A stretch of 64,000 nucleotides of DNA from Hydractinia symbiolongicarpus (Eukaryota > Cnidaria > Hydrozoa > Anthoathecata > Hydractiniidae): positions 24,368,001-24,432,000 of the forward strand of contig NC_079876.1 in NCBI RefSeq assembly GCF_029227915.1, read 5' to 3'. The notes beneath the pieces are model-generated. The model made no database searches. It had not been told where the DNA came from and saw nothing but the letters and a program-made list of their open reading frames with translations. Below are positions 1-31,600 of this stretch, in pieces. The position numbers and the translations under genes are program-made. How positions within the stretch are numbered: position 1 is the stretch's first letter; each line of letters begins with the position of its first letter.

Positions 1-7
1 TTTGGCT

Positions 8-607
<600 letters not shown>

Positions 608-919
608 TGTTATAAATTATGGTAGCAAATGTTAAGGCTACTCTTGTTCTTTTTTTTGACATAAAATATTTTACTGGTGAAAAAAGTAAATTCGAAAAAT
701 ACATACTTTTTTTCAGAAAAAAATGATTAAGCCTTCTCTAGATATTGAAAAAAAACTGTTTTTGACAAAAATAGTAATAGTAAAAACTCGCATATCAATT
801 TCAAATACACATCACAGAAACAATATGTTTTAAATATAACGGAATCATTCCACAAAACCTAAAAATTAATTTACAGCTTTTCCTAACGAGAGGGATATAT
901 TTCATGGCTATGATACTTA

Positions 920-1080
920 CTGATTTTTTATATTTATCTATTAAACACCTGCATGTGAAATTTTTAGGTCTCATAGCTCTGAAGCCTTTGACCATTTCTC
1001 GAAATTAACGCTTAAAAATTCTTTTGAAATCTTTATAATGAGGAAATTCATTAGGATTATTCTTAGAACTTGAAAGTCAC
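920..1080 (+). repeat. Dispersed repeat, shared with 41085-41250
   Basis: A stretch beginning TATTTATCTAT, followed by ACACCTGCATG and AAATTTTTAGGTCTCA, recurs in the same orientation near 41090-41185 with moderate divergence. The similarity fades on both sides. It is an unclassified interspersed repeat with no coding potential. Confidence 0.5.
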
Positions 1081-1240
1081 AACACAACTTTATCTCGTTG
1101 AGAGGAATCATTTCGCCAAAAAAATTCTAAAAATCTTTTGCATTTCGCATTAATACGTCATTTTGCGTTAATTCGCCAGCTGTCGAATCAATTTTACAAA
1201 TGATTAATATAAAAGCGGTCAAATTCAAAATATTTTAATA

Positions 1241-1300
1241 AGACCTAATAGCTCAGTTACGTGAGACCTAAGGTCGTGGGTTCGCATCCACCCGAAGGCA
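1241..1300 (+). other. tRNA-like sequence (tRNA pseudogene or SINE head)
   Basis: A box-A-like TAGCTCAGTTA at about 1249 is followed some 30 bases later by a box-B-like GGGTTCGCATCC that can fold as a T arm. There is no proper acceptor stem or anticodon arm, so this is not a functional tRNA. A tRNA-derived SINE or pseudogene is more likely. Confidence 0.35.
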
Positions 1301-2305
1301 GTTTTTCTAAAAAAATGTTTGCGAAAAAGAAACTCGTTGATGACGTAGAAATTAACCATTTCGGACGTAGTTAGTCGGTCAATTAATTGGTTAGATAGCT
1401 AGGAGTTGAAACGCAATACTATCCTCGCAAGCGAGATGGTAATAATACACAATGTCTTGATATTCTCACAGCTATCACAATAAAAAACACAATTTGTATC
1501 ATGTATTAAGTACATCATTATTAATCAAGCGTGTGTCATCATTTCGTGTATTCAACTTTGTTTCAATTGCGTATGTTCATTTAAAGGCGAAAGTCCACTT
1601 CAATCTTTTATCACGTCGGTTCCGAGCGCACGCAATAAAGTGCTTAATATTGTGGAATATTCGAATATTCGAAAGCATTTTTGCACGCGCTGATCGTTTT
1701 GGAATTCAAACTTTTTGACTTTTCAGGAGCGCTGTAAAATGACGTACTTTCATGATTTCTACCAATAAATTCATCACCTATTTTCATTTGTGCGCGCAAT
1801 ACTGTTTCCAATGGACATTGTGCCGCTTGGATGGGCAACCGCGCAACACTTAGTACGTCGTGATTTGCGTTCGAAGTGAGCTAAAAGTATGTAATCAGAC
1901 GCTTTTGTTGCTAATTGTGCTATGCTTTTAACCCTTCAATGATGATACAGAGAACTATATCGGGGAGGATGACATTGACATGTTGAAGTGTGCGTCATTT
2001 AATATATAATCTGATAAGTATTTCTTTCTAGCAAGAAGTTATTGTTGTTCAAGCTGTTTAAAACGAATTTTTGTTTTTCATGTTTCCTGCCTATTCTTAT
2101 AAAAAGACACAGTGTATAAGATGCTTGCAGACTACAGCTCAATAAACACCTTTTTAGCGCTCCAATCTCTGCAATAAATGAATTTGTAAAAAACGGGTAT
2201 AACAAAATAGTGGTGTTTTCGAAGCACAATTATCTACAAGGTTTAGATAGAAAATTCAATTATAAAAGAGAAATAAAAATCAATTTTTTTTTGCTTTGTA
2301 TTTAG
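1301..2305. other. No gene seen; upstream intron of gene A
   Basis: No exon with an Ig-like pattern or signal peptide could be found on either strand. Because the first visible exon of gene A starts in phase 1, this stretch is best read as intron. The missing 5' exons should lie before the window. Confidence 0.5.
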
Positions 2306-21687
<19,382 letters not shown>

Positions 21688-23040
21688 TCACACGCACACA
21701 AGAATGGTTGCATTATGTAATTTATCATCACAGTAGAATCGTTTGTACAATAAGGGGAATGTAAATAAGATATTTTTAGCGAATTTCTGAAATTTGCGTA
21801 GAAGAAATTCCATATTTGTTCATCATTAGGACCAGCGATTTTTCTATTTTTTTGCATTTACTGCTCGTATTTTCAGAGAGATAAAAATATTTGCTATTAT
21901 TTGACCTCTTTATTCTGTTAAGGGGAAATAAAATGTTTCGCTGACTGACTTCGTTTTTTTTTATTAGACTCGGTTTATTTCGCTCGCGCAAATTGTAAAC
22001 GAAACATTCATAACAGCTGCATAATTTTTGAAATCGTCTATTCAGTATCTTTACGAGTTGCAAAAATAGCTGGGACATCCTTGCTTTGCTGGCCCTGGTT
22101 TGTAAAAGTAAAATTTAGATGCAATTTTTAGTTATTATTTAGAAACAATTTTAAGTTTGTTGTAAATCTTTTTTAAACATGTTTTTTGATTCTACTTTTC
22201 TAAAAAATGCACAACTGTTTTTGTTCATAGTGGTTTCATGTTTTTTTAATTAGGCTGACTTCGTTGGTGATAGAACTTATTTTTGAAGCTCAACGAAATT
22301 CTAAATCAATTTTTCATCCAACAGTGTTGTCAAAATAAGTTAAAAGATATGTTAACGGATGTTAATGTAATTGTCGCTCCATCGATTTGTTGCTTTTTTG
22401 TTTACATAGACCATTTATTTGGTCAATCATTGCGATTTCTTGGCTGCCAGGAACTTTGTTTAGTTAAAGAAATTCTAAATCAGCAGTTGTAAACAGTTCA
22501 TCAGTTACGTATTTAATTACTTACTCACTTATCAATGGTATTCAAATGGTATTCAGTATTGTTATAACAAGAAAATGGACGAATATCGAGTAGGTTATCC
22601 TGAAACATCAAGAGAATACTTCAAAATTGACGATTTAAACAAAAAAGTCATCATTTTAGATGGTGATTTAACGGCAGGAGAAACATTACCTCATCTTTCC
22701 TTGTATATATGTTATTGAAAGTTTGTTCTGTCCCTTTGTTCTGTAAAAATCATGTTTTTGATCGAATATCCTTCGTATAGACCCCGTGAAAAGAAATTTG
22801 TTGAAAAACAAGGTGTAAAAGTTTTATCTCGCCAAAATTTTACTGCTCATTCTGCTTTTTTTGTTTGTGTTTCGTACATGACCTCTGTATAATTTGTTCG
22901 TAAGTTATAAAATAGTATATCAATCGACCAATTGATACACGCCTGTCAAACCACTGCAATTAAAACAGGTAAAATTGGTTGTATCTATAAGTTATGTAGT
23001 ACATAATGTTGTCTCGACCTCTATTTTGCTTACACAGTCT
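21688..23040. other. Spacer between the convergent genes; no convincing gene
   Basis: Includes the presumed 3' UTR of gene A. A 47-codon open frame at 22575-22718 (+), starting MDEYRVGYPE, looks protein-like in composition but has no recognised family, and it is not called as a gene. Confidence 0.5.
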
Positions 23041-23229
23041 TCAAAGAGTGGGTAATACAAAGCTATAAATTTGATCAAAGATGAAGTGAGCTTCGATTTT
23101 TAATGTCACGCGAAGCCATTTTAACCTAAAGATGAATATGAGGGCGTTCAAACAGAAGAAACTACCGTTCTTTGTAAAACCTCTTACCCGCACCATCATT
23201 ATTTCGTTAACAACAAGTGTATACCCAAC

Positions 23230-23660
23230 ACACCAAAAGCACCAAATTTTTACCTTTATACAAACGTTGACAGGATAATAATTGCAAATTATCACCCTAT
23301 ATCGGGTAATCGGATATCCCAGCAGCATCGAAAACCATTGAGAAAATTGCTTATCAGCAACTATCTGACTATCTTAGGAAATAAACTTCTAGGACGTATT
23401 CAGTACCGATTTAAAAGATGTAGTTCAACGGAGGTGACAGCTCTTTTATTCACAGATGATAAAATCAATAAAAAAGTCAATAACAGTAAAATAGTTAGTG
23501 TAGTCCTTTTACACTCAAATAAAACACTTGATACAGTTAATCAAAGGATAATTGTTGAATAAATACAAAGTTACGGTGTTTGAGGGACAGAATTAAATGA
23601 AGATATATTAGTGTGGAAGATTACAGATGGTTTTATATGGCGATTGTTTGTCTGATGAGA
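23230..23660 (+). mobile_element. Degenerate LINE reverse transcriptase fragment
   Basis: In shifting plus-strand frames I see ANYHPIS, then KTIEKI, then NKLLGRIQYRFKRCSSTEV and TLDTVNQ. These match the order of motifs in the reverse transcriptase of Jockey/CR1-type LINEs (NYRPIS, QYGFR, STE, AFDTV). The catalytic FADD region is missing and stops interrupt the frame. Dead, short copy. Confidence 0.6.
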
Positions 23661-25478
23661 TGATTGTTTTCAAATGTGATCCACAAGGTTCCATCTCGGA
23701 TCCAATGATGTTGATTTTCTTTTTCTAATGACTTCAAGTTTTTTGTGAAGCACACTGAGAGTATCGACACCGCTATTTACGTTGCTGGAAACAGGAAATG
23801 TCTGATATAAGAAGAATGAACTGTTTCTTAATCTCAACTGAGGAAAATCTGTAAAATAAATGAAATATCAATAAAGTGAAATTTTGTTTTGACAAGGAAA
23901 AAAAGGCAGCACGAGGAGCTATAATTGGTGAAAATGCTACATAAGTAGCTTTAAAAAAGTAATTATAACCGTTAAAAAGATTATAAAATTATCGGTTTTG
24001 CTTTGCCTGGCTTTATGTGCAATAAACTTGTATGTTTCTATGCAAAATTTAAAAGAATATTGTTGGCTGGTTCAAATTTTATCAGACAGCTTTATGACAT
24101 AGTGATTTGTTGCAAAATTGCTTTGTCGCGCATCCAGTGCTTACAGCGACAAGACTTTTCAGACGTGGTGTCTTTTTCAAAAAATTAACTAAGTAATAGC
24201 AAGAAAAATCGCCAAGCTTTTTTTTATATTTCGGAATCATTTCCTGTAAAAGTTTAAGTTAATTGATAGCGAAGCAAAATTGAGAACTTAGCACAGGTAA
24301 ACTATACCTCCAATTCGTGTAGGGCTCTTCTAAATTGTATGATATACCCATTTGAACAAAATTCAGCTGTCATATACGTGTTATAGTTTTCATGTTGGAA
24401 ATGCCCAGTCAGTATTGATTAAAAAAAGATAATCCAGTATACACAACTAACAACGTATTACACGAGGGTTCAATTTTGCCGTTGAACTGCAAAAGAAATC
24501 GGGGTCCTCTAGGCAAGATCGACATTTTAAAAAACTCTAAATTTTGCCTGGAAAAGCCTGCATCTATTTTAAAAATTAAAACAAATGTACTTTGTAGTTG
24601 TAATAAGCATCAACGCTTTATCTTAGATCCTTACAGGAACTTACTTAACATTACTCTGCCAGTCGAAACAAGAATTGCGTGGGTTCAACACGCCTTTCCT
24701 AGTGACAGGAGCGTTTCTTAATAGTTTATTAAAAGCAAGACCAACTTTTAATAAATCACTCTTTATCAGGGCGTGTTTTATCAACAAAAAACCACAGCCT
24801 ACAGCCGGTAGTATGTCTTTAAACAATAACTTTAGCAAAAAATTAAATCAGCCAAAATACCATAACATAATTAACACTGTTGCATGCAATGTACATCTTA
24901 GTATTAAATCAGACAATAAAATTCATCATTTGCGTAAGTTTATATTAGAGTAACATATTTATCTACCTAACTGCATAGTAAGAAAGACTACTTGGAAACT
25001 TTGTTGCAGCATTTGACTATATTCACTTTTCAGCTGGAAACAGCGATAGCTACCCATCAACTAAAATTGGGTAAAAATGGTTTCTAATTTTATTTCCTTA
25101 AAACTTAGAAATATTACAATACAAAGTGCAAAAAAATAAGAAAAAAATGCAAGAATAAAAGTAAAGAAATCCATCATATCATCCAAATACATATTTTCAA
25201 AACAACCTCACTGTCGCTATCGTAAAAAATTTTGTCACCCTGGAAATGAGCAATAGCAACATTGATTAAACAGAATATATATCGCAGCCTTCTGATTGGC
25301 TCATTTGCATACACCGCTAAGTTTTGGATATATTTCTGCATTTTTTAGGCTGTGCAAGATTAAACACTATATAAATTTAAGCTGCGGATTACTTTTTAGT
25401 CTTTTCGCCTTTTGTCTGATTGTTATGGATTTCAAGCCCGACAGAGAACAGTTATTATTACAAAGAAAATAAATATGT
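23661..25478. other. Spacer; nothing recognised
   Basis: AT-rich, with open frames of 60-90 codons whose composition looks random. It may contain the last bases of gene B's 3' UTR. Confidence 0.5.
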
Positions 25479-25699
25479 TTATTTTTTAACATTAGCATAG
25501 ATGTTTTTCGGCGTTTCGTTTAATTCAATTTCTGCATAATCGTTTGAACCATCTTTTAGGGTTTTCAAGTCAGTGTAAAAACTTGGTTTGCTATCTTGAA
25601 TATTAAGGTCTGCATAGTGAGTTGTTTCAGCTACTTCATAATCATCAGTTTCAACGTTTTGTGGTTTCTCATTACGTTTCTTGTTCACAGTGATCAAAC
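25479..25699 (-). CDS. Gene B last exon: cytoplasmic tail with periodic YxxL/I/V motifs
   Basis: 73 residues, acceptor TTATTCAG after a pyrimidine tract, phase 1. Tyr residues lie at about 948, 956, 969, 982 and 995. The last four sit in YADL, YTDL, YAEI and YANV, exactly 13 residues apart (9 between motifs), so adjacent pairs fit the ITAM spacing YxxL/I-x(6-12)-YxxL/I. SFYTDL also fits the ITIM form S/I/V/LxYxxI/V/L, and YAN fits the Grb2-type YxN. Such tails are Src-kinase targets that bind SH2 proteins. Whether this one activates or inhibits cannot be read from sequence. Confidence 0.82.
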
Positions 25700-28600
25700 C
25701 TGAATAAGAAAAAAAATTATCTAACATTGTTCGTTATCTAAATTCACATGGAAAAACGGAAATATAAAGGACATCAAATAATGAACTGATTTGTTAAATA
25801 ATTAAAGCAGCTTTACTGAAGAATTTAGAAATAACTCTTAAGGCCAAGATACACTTGTATAATATCATGAAATATATTCTATAATACAGTTATAATTTTT
25901 CTACAATATACTTATAATTTGAAAAATATCGTTATAATTTCATTTGATTTCATAACATAGTTGCCACAACAACGCTAGCAGATAATAGATCTATTGTCAC
26001 ACAAACAAAAGGCATTTGAAACCAGATCACCAACAATATTATTAAAATCAAACTCGTTTGATTTTATTCAAATATCATAGCCATGCAGCAAATTATGATG
26101 TTATGGCGCACATGTCAGTTGTTGAAATTATACATATTATAGCTATATTATAAGAAATTATAAGAAATTATAACTCTATTTTAAACATATTTTAAACATT
26201 TAAGAAACTATTTTGATATAAGGTATATTTCGATGATATTGTACAAATGTATCAGGCCTTTTATATAAGTCATACACTTTCAAGAATAAAGACGAGAAGA
26301 GTTTTGTAATACTTGTCACTAGTCAGTTATAAAAAGGTTTACCAATGGCATATATTTCGATCCTCAAAATTGTAACCGTCAAATGTATATACATAAATAA
26401 CAAAAAAGTGTAAATTGCAGAATTAATCAAATCAAATTTCTATACTTGTTTTAAATGGACATTGAAATAACCAATTTAATTGATACAGAAGAGCCCTAAT
26501 GTAAAACATTATTTTTTATCTTTAAATCAACACAAAATGGATCAATTAAGGAATATTTTTTGTAAAATTTGCGTCTGTTTTAGAATTCGCGAAATAATTA
26601 ATCCAACATAGCAGGACATCTATACAGATGGAACAAATTCGATTTTATCTAACCTTTCTGTTTTAAAATTGCCAACACGATAGTAATTATAACCAATGTG
26701 ATAACTAATGTTACGAGAACTGAAACAATGATAATTTTTAATGGTTGACAATCATCTAAAAGTAAAAAATTGCACTATATTAATAAGGAGATCTGGATAT
26801 TAAGGATATAAAAATATGTTTCCGAATCAAAAATGTCACGCTTCATAAAAGTTTGTGTCATCAGTTATAATATTCTGCACTTAATTGGAATCATATTATG
26901 AAGTCTTGAAGAAACGTTTATCTATTACTGACAGACTCAGACGTATTATTATATTAAACTAGCGATCCTTGGAAAACTCCTCTCGATTGAGAGAAGAAAG
27001 ATTTATTGGGATATACCCTAAATGTACAATTTTTTCGGGTATTTAATATAGCGTTTTTTCGCGACTTAGCGAAAATTCAAGAAATTAAACACGCGCAGAG
27101 ATTAACAAAGGTTCCTTCTGGGAAAATTACGCGAATCATTAAATCAATGAATCATCACAATCAAGCCATATGTGTATACCAATGACAATCACCACTGTTC
27201 GCAATGTCAAATACTATCGACTATCCATGCATATCAATGATATGTTAACATCATAAATATAAGACTATAAAACACTCCTTTAATACTAACTTGGTACAAC
27301 CTCATTAACATTGTTAACATCATAAATATATCACTGTAGCATTGTAAGAGAACCCACGCTTCGCGACGAAGTTGAAGAGGAGGCTGGGGAAGACTATCTC
27401 GACGGTAATCATGATCTATTTGAAAAGGGTAAAGAAGACGAGAACCTAGAAGGGGAAGAAGCCTATGAATGGGCAGACAAACCATTTAACAGTGAAGTGA
27501 TCGAAAATATTTAGCGTAGTTATATAGATGACACATTGGATGATATGTTTTCATATATTAAAAAACAAGTAAAGAACCCAGCCATGCCAGAGAGTAAATA
27601 TACCATCGATTGAATCATGGATTTGTACGTAGGCTTTCATAAGCTACAGCTCAGGAGAGGTTCCTCATATATAGAAATACCTAAATGGATTTTCGATAAA
27701 AAGGCGATCATCAAACCTAAAAATGAAGATAAAGAATGTTTAAAGGGGGCTGTCATCGCAGTATTACATCATAAAGAAATTAGCGCACATAGCGAACGAA
27801 TATACAAATTTAGAGAGTTCGAAGATCGCTACAACTGACAGTGCGTAGAATTCCCAACAACTATCAAAAATATTTGTAAGTTTGAGAAAAACCAATGATG
27901 ACATTGCGGTAAACGTGCTGTACGTAACGAAAAAGAACATTAATGTCCTGCAACGATCTGACCATAACATCACGCGTAGTAAACAGGTGAACCTGCTGCT
28001 CGTCAAAGACGGTAAGAAGATGCACTATACATGGATCAAAAGCCTAACAAAATTTTTATGTAGGTTGGTCTCTAAGAATCACAAGGAAATACATATCTGT
28101 TTAAACTGTCTGGCAGGATTCAAGACAATTGAATCGAGAGACAATCACTATAATCATTGTAAAAATCACGAAGCAGTTAAGATTATGATACCAAAGGAGA
28201 GTGAAAAATGGTTGAAATATCAGGATGGTCAGAGGCAGTTTAAGGTGCCATTTGCGATTTATGCAGACTTTGAAAGTCTACTTATCCGGATAAAAGATCG
28301 TAGAGAGAGCAAGACCAGAAAGCTGAACAAGCAAGCGCCATCAGGTTGGTGCATGTTTAGCAAATTTGCTTACGGAGATGTACCGAATCCACTAATGGTT
28401 TACCGTGGCAAAGATTGTGTTAAGCGATTCGTGGACCATCTGGAAGACGAGGTGAAGAGATTGTACATTCCCACAGCAGCCGATGACTGACCTCACAGAT
28501 GCGCTAAAGAGAGATTACACCGAGGCAACAGAATGGCACATTCGCATGAAACCTTTCAACGATCCTGAGCATAATTGCAAGGTGCGAGATCACTGTCACT

Positions 28601-31600
28601 GCACGGTTATCTACCGAGGTGCAGCCCATAGCAACTGCAACCTAGCGTATAAGATTCCAAAAAACATCCCAATCATCTTCCACGACCTCAGTGAGTACGA
28701 TGCGCATCTTTTTATTAGAGAACTAGAAGAGAAATACAATATGGAAGATATTGGCTGTATAGCTGAAAATCCTGAGAAGTATTTCAGCTTTAACGTCAAC
28801 GTTAAGGTGGCGTTAGCAGGTGTTACCAACTCGAATGAAGAGCAGGTAATCAAGAAAATAAAGCTCAGATTTATCGACAGCCTCCGATTTATGCCATCGA
28901 GTCTAGATAAACTATCATGAAACCTTAGTGGAACGAGCTCTAGTGTGATGAAGTGTAAAAATTGTACACAAGAGTGTTTAGAATTTGAGAGTATATCAGA
29001 TGACTATATTGCTAGATTTTTGTGTAAAAATTGTAAGTTAGAGACCCCAAAGCAGCTGAGGGAAGAAGACCTAAAATTAAATTTACCTTCCATGGAACGA
29101 TTCTTCAATAAGGATGATATGTTTCGGATGATGCTTCAAAAGGGCGTGTACCCGTATGCATACATGGATGGGTGGGAACGGTTTCAAGAATTAGAACTAC
29201 TTCGAAAGGAAGCATTTTATAGCAAGCTCAATATGAAGGATATTTCGCTCAAAGACTATAAATATGTTCAAAAAGTATGGAATTGTATCACACCAGAGGG
29301 TGATCAAGTTATGCTAGGTGATTATCATGACATCTATCTAGCTACAGATGTGCTACTCCTAGCAGACGTCTTTGAAAGTTTCCGAGATTTGTGTCTTAAG
29401 AACTACGAGCTAGATCCTACGCATTTTTACACTGCTCCTGGATTAGCTTAGAAGGCAGCACTCAAATACACCGAAATAAACTTAGAGCTCCTCACAGATC
29501 TTGACATGCTACTCATGTTTGAAAAAGGTATTCGAGGTGGTATAACACAAGCGGTTCGTCGCAATGCTAAAGCTAGCCATAAGTATATTGGTGATCTGTA
29601 CAATCCAGATGAGGAATCTTCGTATATCATGTACTTTGCTAACAATCTTTATGAATGGGCTACGTGTAAGAATTTACTAACATACGGCTTTAAATGGGTA
29701 AGTAAAGTAGATTATTTTACATTCCAAAGGATCGCAAAGTTAGTTAAAAGGAATAAGCATGGATACCTGCTCGAGGTTGATGTAGACTATCCTGAGACAC
29801 TGCACGAAAAGCATAACGAGCTTCCATTTTTACCCAAGTGCATGACGATTGCCAAGGTCGAAAAGCTTATACCAAACCTGAGGAAAAAGCGCGGGTATGT
29901 GGTGCATGTAAAGCATGGACTTGTACTGAAAAAAGTGCACCGAGTCATCCAATTCAAACAGAGTCCTTAGCTTAAGAGGTATATCGATAATAACACGAGG
30001 TGGAGGGCTGGTGCTGCAAATGATTTTGAGAAGAACTTTTTCAAGCATATGAACCTCTCCGTATTTGGTAAAACGATGGAGAATGTTAGAAATCATTCTA
30101 ATTTCAAATTAGAATGATTTCTGATTGCTTTTTTTTACCTGGTTGGTACCAGGTAAAATATAGCAAAGTCCAAATATGTAAAGCTTGTAGTAAAGTCTAA
30201 TTTTAAAGTCGTGCAAGTCATTTCAGCAAGAATCTCATCGGTGTAGAAATGGGTAAGACGGAGACTAAAATGCTGAAGCCAGTGTATGTTGGTCAAGCGA
30301 TTCAAGACATATCTAAGCAAGTCATGTATGAATTTCATTATGACTATATGCAGCCAAAATATGCTAGCAAGCTCCAACTCTGCTACATGGATACTAGCAG
30401 CTTCATATACCATATTCGCACAGAGGATTTCTACAAGGATATTGCGGACTATGTTGGGAAAAATTTCGATACGAACGGGTACAGCAAGGAGAATGATAGA
30501 CCGCTTTCAATTGGAAAGAAAAAAGTCGTCGGATTGATGATAACTAGGTGGTAAAATTATGACCGAGTTCATAGCACTAAAAGCAAAGCTCTATGGCTAC
30601 AAAAGTCTCACGAAAAAGGGTGGTGAGCGAAAAGCAAAGGGTGTAAAAAAATGTGTAACAGAAAAATCTATCACATGACTACAAGCGATGCTTGGAGGAA
30701 GGGAACGATATTTATAAAGATCAGGTACTTATACAGCAGAAAAAACATCAGCTTGAGGCCGATGATAGAAGGATTGTTTAAAAAGACCAGGTCACAACAC
30801 TAGCCCGTGGGCATTATGCTACTAAAAAGTAGTCTTGCTGCTTCTTCAAAATAAAAAATGGATGTATATCTATATATTGCAATAATTATATCTTACATGA
30901 ATGTACTACTCTGTTATTAACGCTTTCGACATTTAATAAACAGAATGTCACAACTTTTTAAAATATTCGATGAAGCAGCCACGACAAATAGCAATACAGA
31001 ACATAGTTCCAAGAAAAAACCAATCGATAGACGGCGAGAAAAAACTGCCAAGTCACTCTCGTCGCATGCATCTAGTATGTATGCCAATATTGTGGGGAAT
31101 TGACAGTGCTGAAGCTTTACCTGATCATCAAGGATAGTATGGCTGATTTAGGAATCCTCGTCTACTCTGCCTTTGGAAAATTCTTGGCTCCTCTGTTGGT
31201 GGCTGCTCATACAATTAACCAAACTCAGCTGTCCAACAGAAATATAAACGGAGAAGATCGAAAAGAGGAAGAAGAAAATGGGGGAATAATCTATCGAAAT
31301 TAGCTCTAGGATTACGCGAAAAATATGTTTTAGGCATTGCGCAATTTAAGTCCAGTGCTAGAGTGGGTCTTTAAGCTTTGACAAGTTCGTCAGCTATGGG
31401 AATCATATGTATCGAAAAATTATAATTACCCCGCCTGCATGTAGGTTTCCAGCCCATGTCAGTGAGTTGGAATTAGGTGAACAGTATTCGAAATGGTGTT
31501 TTGAGAATACAGATTCCTTATAAGTTGTATGATTTAAATTTTATTGAGGTAGATCCTCTATAAAAACTTTCGTTGTATCTAACAATAAATGAGCGAGGAC

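Noticed and set aside
22575-22718. 47-codon frame starting MDEYRVGYPE as a gene start
   Set aside because: Protein-like but isolated, with no downstream exon that could be linked and no recognised family.
25479-26755. A separate small Tyr-tail adaptor gene
   Set aside because: The TM exon starts in phase 1 right after an intron acceptor with no start codon or leader nearby. Strand and phase fit gene B exon 39371-39246 exactly.
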